From Sphingomonas sp. dw_22 (GTDB lineage Bacteria; Pseudomonadota; Alphaproteobacteria; Sphingomonadales; Sphingomonadaceae): a DNA stretch of 64,000 nucleotides. This document shows positions 35,927-45,524 of this stretch, piece after piece; positions within the stretch are counted from its first letter, which is position 1, and each line of letters starts with the position of its first letter. The position numbers were made by a program, and so were the translations under genes. Below the pieces are notes generated by a model. It saw only the letters and a list, made by a program, of their open reading frames with translations, made no database searches and was not told the origin of the DNA. Where the stretch lies: the NCBI RefSeq assembly GCF_018449795.1, contig NZ_JAAVVE010000005.1, positions 1 to 64,000 on the forward strand, given 5' to 3'.

Positions 35927-36898
35927 TCAGAAGGTCTCGCCGACCCATTCTTCGGTCTTCGCCCAGAGCGCCTTGGCGTGTTCGGGATCGAGCGCATAGG
36001 GGCGCACGCCCTCGCTCACCGGGGTAATGATGCCGTCGGTGACGAGCGTGGTGACGTGGCAGTTCTCGCAATAGCGGCCGCCCACTTCGTCCCCATCGGC
36101 AACCGCGCCGGCCCAGACCGAAGTCGCCGCGCCCTGAGGAATCGTCTTCCACTGGTAGGGAGGCTGGCCCAGCTTCGCCAGATCGGCATTGATCGCGGCG
36201 ACCATCGCGTTGAGCGTGTCCTCGCCGACATGCCGCCCCAGCTCGGTGCGGATGCCGCCGGGATGCACGGCGGTCGCGCGGATGCCGCGGTCGCGATGCC
36301 GCCGGTCGAACTCGACGGCGAACAGGATGTTCGCGGTCTTGGACCGGCCATAGGCGACACCCGGATCATAAGGGGTATGCTCGAAATTCGGATCGTCGAG
36401 ATCGACGTCCGAATAGCGATGGCCCGAAGAGGCGAGGTTCACCAGCCGCCCGCCCGGCGCGATCAGCGGCGCGATGCGGTTCACCAGCACGAAATGGCCG
36501 ATATGATTGGTGCCGATCTGCGTCTCGAAGCCGTCGGCCGTGTGGCCGAAGGGCGTGGCCATCACGCCGGCATTGGCGATCACCAAGTCGAACGGCTTGC
36601 CCGCTTCGAGCAATCCATCGGCGCAGGCGCGCACGCTGGCGAGCGAGGCAAGATCGAGCTCCACCAATTCGATCCCGCCGCCGTTCGCGGCAGCGGCCCG
36701 CACCGGCGCCGTCGCGGCCCCCGCCTTGGCGAGATCGCGGGCAGCGCCCACCACCGTCGCGCCATGCGCCGCCAGCGCCCGCGCCGTCTCCACGCCCAGC
36801 CCGGCCGAAACCCCGGTCACCAGCACGCGCTTGCCGCTTAAATCCACGCCTGCCAGCACCTCGTCGGTGGTGGACGTTGCGCCGAACGAATCAGCCAT
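35927..36898 (-). CDS. SDR family oxidoreductase
   Basis: 323 residues of the short-chain dehydrogenase family. The nucleotide motif is GKRVLVTGVSAGLGVETARA, followed by LVIANAGVMATPFG, the catalytic Ser segment VNLASSGHRYSDVD and YxxxK in VAYGRSKTANILFA. Length and motif spacing resemble the retinol dehydrogenase / WW-oxidoreductase branch, NADPH-dependent in most members. It is transcribed away from a TetR-type regulator across an operator-bearing region (36974-37020), so the pair is probably an inducible unit. Substrate unknown. Confidence 0.88.
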   Translation of the reverse strand: MADSFGATSTTDEVLAGVDLSGKRVLVTGVSAGLGVETARALAAHGATVVGAARDLAKAGAATAPVRAAAANGGGIELVELDLASLASVRACADGLLEAGKPFDLVIANAGVMATPFGHTADGFETQIGTNHIGHFVLVNRIAPLIAPGGRLVNLASSGHRYSDVDLDDPNFEHTPYDPGVAYGRSKTANILFAVEFDRRHRDRGIRATAVHPGGIRTELGRHVGEDTLNAMVAAINADLAKLGQPPYQWKTIPQGAATSVWAGAVADGDEVGGRYCENCHVTTLVTDGIITPVSEGVRPYALDPEHAKALWAKTEEWVGETF

Positions 36899-36973
36899 GA
36901 TCGACTCCTTGGAAAATCCATGAACAGCCGCCCCGGCCAGGGCGGCATTTGCCGTCCGGGCCTGGTTCGATAT

Positions 36974-36996
36974 AAAAGGAGGACAGCTCCGCTTTT
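36974..36996. promoter_or_regulatory. operator-like box 1 (TetR/SDR intergenic)
   Basis: AAAAGGAG-GACAG-CTCCGCTTTT is an imperfect dyad. The 19-base core GGAGGACAGCTCCGCTTTT is repeated 24 bases downstream with two changes. It sits between the divergent SDR and TetR genes, where a TetR-type regulator would bind. Confidence 0.6.
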
Positions 36997-37000
36997 AATA

Positions 37001-37020
37001 CGGAGGAACCCTCCGCTTTT
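37001..37020. promoter_or_regulatory. operator-like box 2 (TetR/SDR intergenic)
   Basis: CGGAGG-AAC-CCTCCG (37001-37015) is a perfect 6+6 dyad, followed by CTTTT as in box 1. It ends 17 bases before the TTG start of the TetR gene, so it probably overlaps the regulator's leader and would give autoregulation. Confidence 0.6.
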
Positions 37021-37037
37021 CAAGGCTTGGTGAAAGA

Positions 37038-37625
37038 TTGTCCGACGAAAATGCCTCGAATCCCCGCAAGCCCCGCGCCGATGCCGAGCGCAACCGGCTG
37101 CGGCTGCTGGGAGCCGCGAAGACGGTCTTCGCCGAAAAGGGCGCAGGCACCAGCCTCGAAGAGATAGCGCGCGCCGCGGGCGTGGGGATCGGCACGCTCT
37201 ATCGCCATTTCCCGACGCGCGACGCGCTGATCGAGCAGGTCTATCGCAACGAGCTGGCGCAGCTCGTCCAGACGGCGGCAGAGCTGACGCGGACCCAGCC
37301 GCCGGTGGAGGCGCTGCGACTGTGGATGCGGCTGTTCGTGGACTATCTCGCGACCAAACAGATCATGTCCGAAGCGCTGGACGCGCTGGTGTGCGGCCCG
37401 ACCGCGCTCTACGCAACTTCGGGGATACAGCTGAAGGCCGCGATCGCCGATCTCGTCGACCGCGCAGTGGCGAGCGGAGCGATCCGCCTCGACATGGATC
37501 CGCTCGACCTGCTGCGCGCGGTGGTGGGCGTCGCCCAGCCCGGCACGGGCAGCGAAGGCCGGGAAAACGCCAAACGCCTTATCGACCTGATGATCGCCGG
37601 CGCGCGCGTGGCGGGGCCGGCGTAG
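37038..37625 (+). CDS. TetR/AcrR family transcriptional regulator
   Basis: 195 residues from TTG 37038. The DNA-binding N-terminus is typical: RLRLLGAAKTVFAEKGAGTS, then LEEIARAAGVGIGTLYRHFP with the recognition helix. The C-terminal ligand-binding domain (from about residue 75) is helical with no known effector. It is divergent from the SDR gene. The two boxes at 36974-37020 are likely its operators, controlling both genes. The 3' end lies 3 bases from the convergent DUF1697 gene. Confidence 0.9.
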   Translation: MSDENASNPRKPRADAERNRLRLLGAAKTVFAEKGAGTSLEEIARAAGVGIGTLYRHFPTRDALIEQVYRNELAQLVQTAAELTRTQPPVEALRLWMRLFVDYLATKQIMSEALDALVCGPTALYATSGIQLKAAIADLVDRAVASGAIRLDMDPLDLLRAVVGVAQPGTGSEGRENAKRLIDLMIAGARVAGPA

Positions 37626-37628
37626 CGG

Positions 37629-38165
37629 CTATTCGCCTGCCAGCATCGCCACGAGCTTGTTCACCGTGTTCCAGTTGCGCGCGGTGGCGAGCCTGGGGAA
37701 TTTCGCCTTGGCCATGGACTGGGGCAGCTTCGAATGGCCGACATCGTCGGGATAATCGACATAGAGCTCGCGGCCGATCGCATGGAGCCGCTCGGGGCCG
37801 TCATGGAGCTCGGGCAACCTGGCGATAGGCTCGCCTGGCACGGGATCGCGGTGGAAATGGACCAGCAGATGGTTGGGATGGCCCTGCGCGGCGTCCGGAA
37901 AGGGATTGGCGGCAAGAATCGCGCTCAGCTCGGCGAGATCGCGCACCACGACGTCGGTCTTGAGGCCATGCGTCTCCAGCGCCGCTTCGAGCGCCTGCTC
38001 GATCGCCGCCGCGTCGCCCTTTGCCGAAAAGACGACATTGCCCGAAGCGAGCAAGGTGCGGACATCCTCGAAGCCCAGCCCCTCGGCCAGCGCCTTGAGC
38101 TCCGCCATCGGCAGCTTGCGCCCGCCGACATTGACGCCCTTGAGCAAGCCCGCCCAGCGTTTCAC
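37629..38165 (-). CDS. DUF1697 domain protein
   Basis: 178 residues from GTG 38165, which overlaps the gpsA stop (GTGA). Family motifs: WAGLLKGVNVGGRKLPMAEL, VRTLLASGNVVFSA, LELYVDYPDDVGHSKL in outline, and the closing ATARNWNTVNKLVAML. DUF1697 proteins are soluble, widespread and of unknown function; the NWNTV segment is the most conserved part. It is the last gene of the tsaD-gpsA-DUF1697 run. No signal peptide. Confidence 0.88.
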   Translation of the reverse strand: MKRWAGLLKGVNVGGRKLPMAELKALAEGLGFEDVRTLLASGNVVFSAKGDAAAIEQALEAALETHGLKTDVVVRDLAELSAILAANPFPDAAQGHPNHLLVHFHRDPVPGEPIARLPELHDGPERLHAIGRELYVDYPDDVGHSKLPQSMAKAKFPRLATARNWNTVNKLVAMLAGE

Positions 38166-39139
38166 ACCGCCTCCGCGCGCAAGGGCCGGCTGAGCAGCGC
38201 CTCGATCACCGAACCGACATCGGCCCCCTCCAGCAGCGCATTCACCGCTTCGGTGACGGGCATGTCGATGCCCGCGTCCGCCGCCGCCTCCCGCAGCACG
38301 GGCGCGGTGAAGGCACCTTCCGCCACCGTCTTGCGGTCGGCCATCAGCTCGGCGGCGCTCCGCCCCTGGCCGAGCCCCAGCCCGAGCGAGAAGTTGCGCG
38401 AATTGGTCGAGGAGCAGGTGAGGACGAGGTCGCCCAGCCCCGAAAGCCCGGTCAGCGTCTCCGCCTGCGCCCCGCGCGCCAGCCCGAAGCGCGTCATCTC
38501 GGCAAAGCCGCGCGCGATCAGCGCCGCGCGAGCGTTGAGCCCCAGCCCCGCGCCCTCGACCACCCCGCAGGCGATCGCGAGCACATTCTTCACCGCTCCG
38601 CCGATCTCCGCGCCGATCACGTCGCTGGAGGCATAGGTCCGGAAGGCCGGCCCGGCGAGCCGCGCCGCCAGCCGTGCCCCCAGATCCTCGTTCTTGCACG
38701 CCAGGGTGACGGCGGTCGGCTTGCCCGCCGCGACTTCGATCGCGAAGGTCGGGCCGGAAAGCACCGCGATCGGCGCGCCGGGCGCAGCCTCGCGCGCGAC
38801 CTGGCCGACCAGCAGGCGCGTTCCCGCCTCGATCCCCTTGGCGCAGAGCACCAGCGGCGTGCCGCCCACCGGCGTCGCGCCGAGCACGGCGCGGACATGC
38901 TGGGCAGGCGCGACCACCAGCAGCGCGTCGAGACCCGCAAGCTCCCCCAGATCGCCCGTCGCGCGGATCGCGGGCGAAAGCGCCACGCCGGCAAGGAACT
39001 GGCTGTTCTCGTGGGAAGCATTGATGCTCTCCACCACTTCGGCCTCGCGCGCCCAGAGCAACACCGGCTGGTCGCCCCGCGCTGCGACCGCCGCCAATGC
39101 GGTGCCCCAGGCACCGCCGCCGATCACGCCGATCCTCAT
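38162..39139 (-). CDS. gpsA: NAD(P)H-dependent glycerol-3-phosphate dehydrogenase
   Basis: 325 residues from ATG 39139 (ATGA overlap with the tsaD stop). N-terminal motif [19 protein letters not shown], then [36 protein letters not shown], catalytic-Lys region [19 protein letters not shown] and [20 protein letters not shown]. GpsA reduces dihydroxyacetone phosphate to sn-glycerol 3-phosphate, the backbone for phospholipids. The longer frame starting at 39742 is antisense shadow of tsaD. Cytoplasmic. Confidence 0.97.
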   Translation of the reverse strand: MRIGVIGGGAWGTALAAVAARGDQPVLLWAREAEVVESINASHENSQFLAGVALSPAIRATGDLGELAGLDALLVVAPAQHVRAVLGATPVGGTPLVLCAKGIEAGTRLLVGQVAREAAPGAPIAVLSGPTFAIEVAAGKPTAVTLACKNEDLGARLAARLAGPAFRTYASSDVIGAEIGGAVKNVLAIACGVVEGAGLGLNARAALIARGFAEMTRFGLARGAQAETLTGLSGLGDLVLTCSSTNSRNFSLGLGLGQGRSAAELMADRKTVAEGAFTAPVLREAAADAGIDMPVTEAVNALLEGADVGSVIEALLSRPLRAEAV

Positions 39140-40170
39140 GCCTTCACCCCCGCGCCGCGCACCTTCTCGGCCCCCGGATCGAGCGGCCAGCGCGGCCGTG
39201 CCGGAAAGTCGAGCGGATCGGTGAAGCCGGCGGCGAAGCGTTCGGCCCCGGCCCAGGCGATCATCGCGGCATTGTCGGTGCAGAGCCATAGCGGCGGCGC
39301 GACGAAGCGCAGGCCATGCTCGGCCGCCAACCCTTCGAGCGCCGAACGCACCGCCGTGTTCGCCGCGACTCCGCCCGCCACCACCAAAGCGGTGGGACGC
39401 ACCCGCGCCAGCGCCAGCCGCGTGCGATCCAGCAGGCAATCGACCACCGCCTGCTGGAAGGAGGCCGCCAGATCCTCGGCACTGTAATCGTTCACCGCGC
39501 GCGCGACGGCGCTCTTGAGCCCCGCAAAGGAGAAATGCGGCTCGCCCGATCCCACCAGCGGACGCGGCAGCGGCACCGCGCGCGGATCGCCCCGGGCGGC
39601 GGCTTCCTCCACCGCCGGCCCGCCGGGAAAACCCAGGCCGAGCAGCTTGGCAGTCTTGTCGAACGCCTCGCCCGCCGCATCGTCGATCGTCGTGGCGAGC
39701 CGGCGATAGCTGCCGATCCCCTCGACCAACAGCAATTGGCAATGCCCGCCCGAGACCAGCAGCAGCAGATACGGGAATTCGAGGGTCGAATCGCTCAGCC
39801 GCGGCGACAGCGCATGTCCCTCCAGATGATTCACCGCGACCAGCGGCTTGCCGCTCGCCAGCGCCAGCGCCTTGCCGGTGACCAGGCCCACCATGACGCC
39901 ACCGATCAGCCCGGGCCCGGCCGTGGCGGCGATCGCATCGACATCGGCCAGCGTCACGCCCGCCTCCGCCAGCGCCGCCTCGACCAGGGGCGCCAGCACC
40001 TCGACATGCGCGCGCGCCGCAATCTCGGGAACGACGCCGCCATAGGGGCGATGCGCCTCCTCCTGGCGCGCGAGCTTGTGCGCGCGGATCGTGCCGTCGC
40101 TTTCCACCAGCGCCGCCGCGGTTTCGTCGCAGCTCGATTCAAGCCCCAGGATCAATGCCATCGCTTCCAT
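39136..40170 (-). CDS. tsaD: tRNA N6-adenosine threonylcarbamoyltransferase
   Basis: 344 residues from ATG 40170; an internal ATG at 40161 gives the family-like start [20 protein letters not shown]. The iron-binding signature [12 protein letters not shown] carries the two conserved His. Further motifs: [26 protein letters not shown] and [13 protein letters not shown]. TsaD with TsaB and TsaE makes t6A37 in tRNAs reading ANN codons, needed for accurate decoding. It is divergent from hemC and heads the minus-strand gpsA operon. Confidence 0.96.
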   Translation of the reverse strand: MEAMALILGLESSCDETAAALVESDGTIRAHKLARQEEAHRPYGGVVPEIAARAHVEVLAPLVEAALAEAGVTLADVDAIAATAGPGLIGGVMVGLVTGKALALASGKPLVAVNHLEGHALSPRLSDSTLEFPYLLLLVSGGHCQLLLVEGIGSYRRLATTIDDAAGEAFDKTAKLLGLGFPGGPAVEEAAARGDPRAVPLPRPLVGSGEPHFSFAGLKSAVARAVNDYSAEDLAASFQQAVVDCLLDRTRLALARVRPTALVVAGGVAANTAVRSALEGLAAEHGLRFVAPPLWLCTDNAAMIAWAGAERFAAGFTDPLDFPARPRWPLDPGAEKVRGAGVKA

Positions 40171-40198
40171 CTAGGCCGCCCAGCCGCTAGCACAAGCC

Positions 40199-41104
40199 AT
40201 GCCTCCGTTCCGCCTCGGCACCCGCGGGTCGCCGCTCGCCCTTGCCCAAGCCCATATGGTCCGCGACGCGCTGGCCGCCGCGCACGGACTCGACGCCAAG
40301 ATCGTCGTCATCCGCACCACCGGCGACAAGGTGCAGGACCGCGCCCTCGCCGAGATCGGCGGCAAGGCGCTGTGGACCAAGGAGCTCGATCGCGCGCTGC
40401 TGGCCGGCGAGATCGATTGCGCGGTCCATTCGATGAAGGATGTCGAGACCTTCCGGCCGGACGATATCGCCATCGCCGCGATGCTGCCGCGCGCCGATGT
40501 GCGCGATCGGCTGGTGGGCGCCGAAAGCGTGGACGCGCTGGGGCGGGGCGCCGTGGTCGGCACCTCCTCCCCCCGGCGCGCCGCGCAGCTCAAGCGGCTG
40601 CGGCCCGATCTGGAGACCGTGCTGTTCCGCGGCAATGTCGATACCCGCCTCGCCAAGCTGGCCGCCGGGGAAGCGGACGCCACCCTCCTCGCCGCAGCGG
40701 GGCTGGAGCGGCTCGGACGTCATGACGTCGGCCATGCCATCCCGACCAATATATTGCTGCCCGCCCCGGCCCAGGGCGCGGTGGGGATCGAGATCCGCGC
40801 CGGCGATTCGCATGCCCGATCGCTGCTCGCCGCGATCGACGATCCGCACACCCACGCCTGCGTGCTCGCCGAGCGCGCGCTGCTCGCCGCGCTCAAGGCC
40901 GATTGCCATTCGCCGGTGGCGGCGCTCGCCACGCTGGAGGGCGCGATCCTGACGATCGAGGCCGAATTGCTGTCCGAGGACGGCACCGAGCATGTCCACG
41001 GCCAGATCGAAGGGGCGCCGCTCGATCCCGAGCTGTCCGCCGCGCTCGCCCGCGACCTGCTCGACCGCGCGCCGCCCGGCGTCCGCCGGCTGTTCGAGGG
41101 ATGA
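40199..41104 (+). CDS. hemC: porphobilinogen deaminase (hydroxymethylbilane synthase)
   Basis: 301 residues. Motifs: RLGTRGSPLALAQAHMVRDA, ALWTKELDRALLAGEIDCAV, VHSMKDVETF, GTSSPRRAAQLKRLRPDLE, FRGNVDTRLAKL and the dipyrromethane-binding Cys in LKADCHSPVAA. HemC joins four porphobilinogens into hydroxymethylbilane in tetrapyrrole synthesis. The stop overlaps the hemD start (ATGA), so coupling with HemD, which uses the unstable product, makes sense. Confidence 0.96.
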   Translation: MPPFRLGTRGSPLALAQAHMVRDALAAAHGLDAKIVVIRTTGDKVQDRALAEIGGKALWTKELDRALLAGEIDCAVHSMKDVETFRPDDIAIAAMLPRADVRDRLVGAESVDALGRGAVVGTSSPRRAAQLKRLRPDLETVLFRGNVDTRLAKLAAGEADATLLAAAGLERLGRHDVGHAIPTNILLPAPAQGAVGIEIRAGDSHARSLLAAIDDPHTHACVLAERALLAALKADCHSPVAALATLEGAILTIEAELLSEDGTEHVHGQIEGAPLDPELSAALARDLLDRAPPGVRRLFEG

Positions 41105-41769
41105 GCCGCGCCATCGCGGTGCTGCGCCCCGAGCCCGGCAATCGTGTGACCGCCGCGGCGATCGAGGCGCAGGGCCGCCACGCGATTCGCCTGCCACTGT
41201 TCGAGGCGCGGCCGCTGGCGTGGGACGTGCCCGATCCCAGCCGATTCGACGCGCTGCTGCTGACCAGCGCCAATGCCGTCCGCCATGCCGGGCCGGGCCT
41301 GTCGAAATTGCGCAGCTTGCCGGTGCATGCGGTGGGCGACGTGACCGCCGAGGCGGCGCGCCGCGCAGGCTTCGCCGTCGCCGCGACGGGCGATGCAGGC
41401 GCCGAGGCGCTGGTCGCGCAGGCCACCGCGCTGGGCGTGCGCCACGCGCTGCATCTGGCGGGACGCGAGCGGACGCTGGAAGCCGGAGGAATCATCGCGC
41501 AAGTGCTGACCGTCTATGCCAGCGAAGCGCTGCCGGTGACGCCGCACGAGGCAGCGAAGCTCGCAGGCGCCGTGGCGCTCGTGCAATCGACCCGGGCAGG
41601 TGCGCGGCTCGCCGAAATCGTCGAACCGGCCATGCGCGGCGACATCGCGCTGATAGCCCCCAGCGCCCGCGCCGCCGCCGCCGCGGGGGACGGCTGGGAA
41701 CGTATCATCGTCCCCCGCGATTTCCGCGGAACCGCGCTGATCGACGCCGCAATCGCGCTGGCCGATTGA
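41101..41769 (+). CDS. hemD: uroporphyrinogen-III synthase
   Basis: 222 residues, slightly short for the family, which is poorly conserved at sequence level. It starts MSRAIAVLRPEPGNRVTAAA and has the recognisable LLLTSANAVRHAG, VHAVGDVTAEAARRAGF and GRERTLEAGG segments of the two-domain fold. HemD cyclises hydroxymethylbilane with inversion of ring D. The assignment leans on its position: it overlaps hemC and precedes the mitofilin-like gene that often follows hemD in alphaproteobacteria. Confidence 0.88.
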   Translation: MSRAIAVLRPEPGNRVTAAAIEAQGRHAIRLPLFEARPLAWDVPDPSRFDALLLTSANAVRHAGPGLSKLRSLPVHAVGDVTAEAARRAGFAVAATGDAGAEALVAQATALGVRHALHLAGRERTLEAGGIIAQVLTVYASEALPVTPHEAAKLAGAVALVQSTRAGARLAEIVEPAMRGDIALIAPSARAAAAAGDGWERIIVPRDFRGTALIDAAIALAD

Positions 41770-41800
41770 CCGGGCGCACGCACGCGGCGAAAAGGGCCTT

Positions 41801-42619
41801 ATGAGCGACGAGCCCCTCGCCCCGCAGTCTCCGCTGCGCAACCGGATACTGATCGGCGGCCTAGGCTTTCTGGGCGGCGTGGCGCTGACCGCCGGCCTGA
41901 TCCAGTTGACCGGCATGCCCCCCTTCCATCCGGAACCCACGCCCCAGGCCAGCCCCCCGCCGCGCGCCCTCACCGTGCCCGCCCTGCCGCCCGGCACCGA
42001 CATGGCGACGCTGAACGCGCGCGAGGCCGAGCTGGCGGGCCGGCTCGACCAGCTCGAGCAGCGCATCAACGAAAGCGCGGGCAGCGCGCGCAACGCCGCT
42101 TCCTATGCCACCCAGGCCGAGCGGCTGATGATCGCCTTTTCCGTCCGGCGCGCGATCGAGCGCGGTCAGCCGATGGGCAGCCTGGAGAACCAGCTCCGCG
42201 CCCGCTTCGGCGAAGAACATGGCGAGGCCGTCTCGGCGATCGTCGCGGCGGCCGCCCAGCCGGTGACGCTGGAAGACCTTCGCCTCGCGCTCGACACGAT
42301 CGCGCCCCGGCTGGCGAGCGGGCCGAACGACAGCCTGTGGGCGCGCTTCCGCGGCTTCATCGGCGATATGGTGGTGGTGCGCCAGGCCGAGGTGCCGAGC
42401 CCGCGCACCTCCGATCGCCTGCGCCGCGCCCGGCGCGCGCTCGATCAGGGCGATGTCGAGGCGTCGCTCGCCGAAGTCGCGCATCTGCCCGGCGCCGCCA
42501 ATGCCGAGAGCTGGATCGGCGCGGCCCGCCGTTTCCTCGCGGCGCGCAACGGACTCAATGAAATCGAGCGGGCGGCCATCGAGACCGCCCCCGCACGGCC
42601 GGCCTCACCGGCGGAATAG
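41801..42619 (+). CDS. Mic60/mitofilin-like inner-membrane protein
   Basis: 272 residues: a short cytoplasmic N-terminus, one transmembrane helix ([20 protein letters not shown]), a Pro-rich linker, a coiled-coil region ([20 protein letters not shown]) and a C-terminal signature resembling mitofilin ([40 protein letters not shown]). In Rhodobacter and others, the alphaproteobacterial Mic60 homologue is encoded in the hem operon and shapes inner-membrane invaginations. This copy is short but has the same layout. Role in membrane shaping is inferred. Confidence 0.75.
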   Translation: MSDEPLAPQSPLRNRILIGGLGFLGGVALTAGLIQLTGMPPFHPEPTPQASPPPRALTVPALPPGTDMATLNAREAELAGRLDQLEQRINESAGSARNAASYATQAERLMIAFSVRRAIERGQPMGSLENQLRARFGEEHGEAVSAIVAAAAQPVTLEDLRLALDTIAPRLASGPNDSLWARFRGFIGDMVVVRQAEVPSPRTSDRLRRARRALDQGDVEASLAEVAHLPGAANAESWIGAARRFLAARNGLNEIERAAIETAPARPASPAE

Positions 42620-42632
42620 AGGAACTGAAATC

Positions 42633-43817
42633 ATGGCAGAGATGGGCCGGTTCGACTGGCAGGATCCGTTCGGGCTGGACGCACAGCTCACCGACGAAGA
42701 GCGCATGGTCCGCGACGCCGCGCGCGACTATGCCCAGGGCGAGTTGCTACCGCGCGTGACGTCGGCCTTCCTCGAGGAACGGTTCGACCGCGCGATCATG
42801 TCGGAGATGGGTGCGCTCGGCCTGCTCGGCCCGACGATTCCGGAAACCTATGGCGGCGCAGGGCTCGGCTATGTCGCCTATGGCCTGGTCGCACGCGAAG
42901 TGGAGCGCGTCGATTCGGGCTATCGCTCGGCCATGTCGGTGCAGTCGAGCCTCGTGATGCACCCCATCTACGCCTATGGCACCGAGGAGCAGAAGCGGAA
43001 GTACCTGCCGAAGCTCGCGAGCGGCGAATGGGTCGGCTGCTTCGGCCTCACCGAGCCCGATGCCGGCTCTGATCCCGGCGGCATGCGCACCCGCGCCGAG
43101 AAGGTCGACGGCGGCTATCGCCTGACCGGCACGAAGATGTGGATCACCAATTCGCCGATCGCTGACGTCATGGTGGTATGGGCCAAGTCCGATGCCCATG
43201 GCGGCGGCATCAAGGGCTTCGTGCTCGAACGCGGCATGAAGGGGCTCACCACCCCGAAGATCGAGGGCAAGCTGAGCTTGCGCGCCTCGATCACCGGCGA
43301 GATCGTGATGGACGGCGTCGAAGTCGGCGAGGACGCGCTGCTCCCCGAAGTACAGGGCCTGAAGGGTCCGTTCGGCTGCCTCAACCGCGCGCGCTACGGC
43401 ATCGCCTGGGGCACGATGGGCGCGGCGGAAGCCTGCATGCATGCCGCCCGCCAGTACACGCTCGATCGCGCCCAGTTCGGCCGGCCGCTGGCCGCGACCC
43501 AGCTCGTGCAGCTCAAGCTCGCCAACATGGAGACCGAGATCGCGCTCGGCCTCCAGGCGGCGCTGCGCTGCGGCCGCATGTTCGACGAAGGCACGCTCGC
43601 GCCCGAGGCGATCTCGATCATCAAGCGCAACAATTGCGGCAAGGCGCTCGACATCGCGCGCGTCGCCCGCGACATGCATGGCGGCAACGGCATCTCGGCC
43701 GAATTCCACGTGCTCCGCCACGCTATCAACCTCGAGACGGTCAACACCTATGAGGGCACGCACGACGTGCACGGGCTGATCCTGGGACGGGCGATCACCG
43801 GGATCGCCGCGTTCTGA
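42633..43817 (+). CDS. gcdH: glutaryl-CoA dehydrogenase (acyl-CoA dehydrogenase family)
   Basis: 394 residues from ATG 42633, preceded by GAGGAACTG. Acyl-CoA dehydrogenase motifs: [38 protein letters not shown] and the catalytic-base region [15 protein letters not shown]. The Arg in [12 protein letters not shown] and the Glu in YEGTHD match residues that bind glutaryl-CoA and remove the alpha proton, which favours GcdH over a short-chain ACAD. It converts glutaryl-CoA to crotonyl-CoA in Lys/Trp catabolism. It follows the mitofilin-like gene by 13 bases and overlaps a GNAT gene. Confidence 0.9.
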   Translation: MAEMGRFDWQDPFGLDAQLTDEERMVRDAARDYAQGELLPRVTSAFLEERFDRAIMSEMGALGLLGPTIPETYGGAGLGYVAYGLVAREVERVDSGYRSAMSVQSSLVMHPIYAYGTEEQKRKYLPKLASGEWVGCFGLTEPDAGSDPGGMRTRAEKVDGGYRLTGTKMWITNSPIADVMVVWAKSDAHGGGIKGFVLERGMKGLTTPKIEGKLSLRASITGEIVMDGVEVGEDALLPEVQGLKGPFGCLNRARYGIAWGTMGAAEACMHAARQYTLDRAQFGRPLAATQLVQLKLANMETEIALGLQAALRCGRMFDEGTLAPEAISIIKRNNCGKALDIARVARDMHGGNGISAEFHVLRHAINLETVNTYEGTHDVHGLILGRAITGIAAF

Positions 43818-44335
43818 TGCCACCCGAGCGCCAGCCGACGCTCGAAGGCGAACTGGTCGTTCTGCGTCCCAGCACACCCCAGGATTGGGACGCGCTGTTC
43901 GCCGTCGCCTCCGATCCGCTGGTCTGGGAAGTCCATCCCGCGCATGACCGCTGGCAGGAGCCGGTGTTCCGCGCCTATTTCGATAGCGGCATCGCCAGCG
44001 GGGGCGCACTCACCATTCTCGATCGCGCCGCCGGCACGGTGATCGGCTCCTCCCGCTTCGACAATTGGGATGCGGCCGCCGACGAGATCGAGATCGGCTG
44101 GACCTACCTCTCCCGCGCCTATTGGGGCGGCGCCTATAATCGCGAGATCAAGCGGCTGATGCTCGATCATATCCATGGCTATGTCGGCACCGCCGTCTTC
44201 ACCGTCGGTGAGGGCAATATCCGCTCGCGCAAGGCGATGGAGAAGATCGGCGGCAAGCTGCGCCCCGGCACGGTGCCGCGGCTGATGGCCGGGGAAATGA
44301 AGCCCCATGTCCTCTACGAGATCCGCCGGCCCTAG
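43817..44335 (+). CDS. GNAT family N-acetyltransferase
   Basis: 172 residues, start overlapping the gcdH stop (TGATG). The N-terminal strand pattern LEGELVVLRPSTPQDWDALF, the middle DEIEIGWTYLSRAYWGGAYN and the acetyl-CoA-binding tail VGEGNIRSRKAMEKIGGKL are those of the RimJ/RimL-like GNAT subgroup. The acceptor (protein N-terminus, small molecule or antibiotic) is not predictable. The 3' end overlaps the convergent DUF72 gene by 4 bases. Confidence 0.85.
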   Translation: MPPERQPTLEGELVVLRPSTPQDWDALFAVASDPLVWEVHPAHDRWQEPVFRAYFDSGIASGGALTILDRAAGTVIGSSRFDNWDAAADEIEIGWTYLSRAYWGGAYNREIKRLMLDHIHGYVGTAVFTVGEGNIRSRKAMEKIGGKLRPGTVPRLMAGEMKPHVLYEIRRP

Positions 44336-45126
44336 CTGAGCCGCTTAATCAGCTCCTGCGCCGCAGCCGGGGCCCGCACCTTGCCGCCATGGATGAAGAA
44401 CACGAAGGTCTCGCGCGGAATCGCCGGCGGCACCTCATCGCTCGCATAGGGCAACCCCTCGGGCCGTCCGCCCGCCGCCCAGGTCTTCGCCACCTCGGTC
44501 CAGCGCGGGAAATCCGCTTCCGGATAGCAGAGCGGATTAGCATCCTCCCCTGCCTCCAGCCGGGCATAGACGAAGTCCGCGGTGATATCCGCGATCGCCG
44601 GATATTGCGGCGAATCGGCATAGACGATCGCCACGCCCGCCTCGCGGCACATCGCGACGAATTCCGGCACATGGAAGCTGTCGCTCCGCACCTGCACCGC
44701 ATGCCGCAGCGTCACGCCCGCATGGGCACGCGGCAGCAGATCCAGGAACGCCTGGAAATCGGCGGCGTCGAACTTCTTGGTCGCCATGAACTGCCAGAAG
44801 ATCGGCCCAAGCTTGTCGCCCAGCTCGACCAATCCCTGCCCCACGAAGCGCTGCACCGATTCGCCCGCCTCGGCCAGCACCTTGCGATTGGTGACGAAGC
44901 GCGAGCCCTTCACCGTATAGACGAACCCCTCGGGCGCGGCGGCGCCCCAGCCGGCGAAGCTGGCGGGCTTGAAGGTCGAATAATAGGTGCCGTTGATCTC
45001 GATCGCCGTCAGCGCCCGCGCGGCGAACTCCAGCTCCTTCTTCTGCGCCAGGCCCGGCGGATAGAAGGTTCCGCGCCACGGCTCGAAGGTCCAGCCGCCG
45101 ATGCCGACATGGATGGGCGCGCTCAC
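44332..45126 (-). CDS. DUF72 domain protein
   Basis: 264 residues from GTG 45126, which overlaps the stop of the DUF2147 gene (GTGA). Family motifs: IHVGIGGWTFEPWRGTFYPP, AIEINGTYYSTFKPASFAGW, LGPIFWQFMATKKFD and ITADFVYARLEAG. DUF72 proteins adopt a TIM-barrel fold and are of unknown function; some members are linked to nucleic-acid metabolism. Soluble, cytoplasmic. Co-transcribed with the DUF2147 gene. Confidence 0.88.
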   Translation of the reverse strand: MSAPIHVGIGGWTFEPWRGTFYPPGLAQKKELEFAARALTAIEINGTYYSTFKPASFAGWGAAAPEGFVYTVKGSRFVTNRKVLAEAGESVQRFVGQGLVELGDKLGPIFWQFMATKKFDAADFQAFLDLLPRAHAGVTLRHAVQVRSDSFHVPEFVAMCREAGVAIVYADSPQYPAIADITADFVYARLEAGEDANPLCYPEADFPRWTEVAKTWAAGGRPEGLPYASDEVPPAIPRETFVFFIHGGKVRAPAAAQELIKRLS

Positions 45127-45524
45127 TCGATCCGGGTCCAGGTCTGCGACTTGCAGCCGATCCCCAGCGCCAGGCAGCCGCGCCCGATGAGCTGGTCGGT
45201 GCCGACCAGCGTCACCGTGCCCGAAAAAGTCTCGTTGATATCGGGGACGAAGACCTTCCCCTTCCACACGCCGGGCCGGATCAGCTTGAAATCGCGAAAC
45301 AATTGCGTGCCGACCAGGTTCTTGGTCCCGCCCCGCGCCGCATCCGCCTTGGCCTTGTCGTTCGCCCATATGACGGTGCCGCACATCGCCTGTTCACCAC
45401 AGGGATGCGAGCGGATGTGCACGCTGTTGCTGGGATTGCGCCACACCTTGGGCTGCGGAAGCGCCGCCCCCGCCAGCGCGAAAAACAGGCCGGCGGCAAG
45501 AATGGAGCGAAGGCGTGACGACAT
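45123..45524 (-). CDS. DUF2147 domain secreted protein
   Basis: 133 residues with a signal peptide (RLRSILAAGLFFALAGAALP). The mature part has KVWRNPSNSVHIRSHPCGEQ, MCGTVIWANDKAKADA, GVWKGKVFVPDINETFSG and a closing LALGIGCKSQTWTRI. This matches DUF2147, a small periplasmic beta-barrel family of unknown function. Four cysteines could form two disulfides. It is divergent from the GntR regulator across 216 bases. Confidence 0.82.
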   Translation of the reverse strand: MSSRLRSILAAGLFFALAGAALPQPKVWRNPSNSVHIRSHPCGEQAMCGTVIWANDKAKADAARGGTKNLVGTQLFRDFKLIRPGVWKGKVFVPDINETFSGTVTLVGTDQLIGRGCLALGIGCKSQTWTRIE

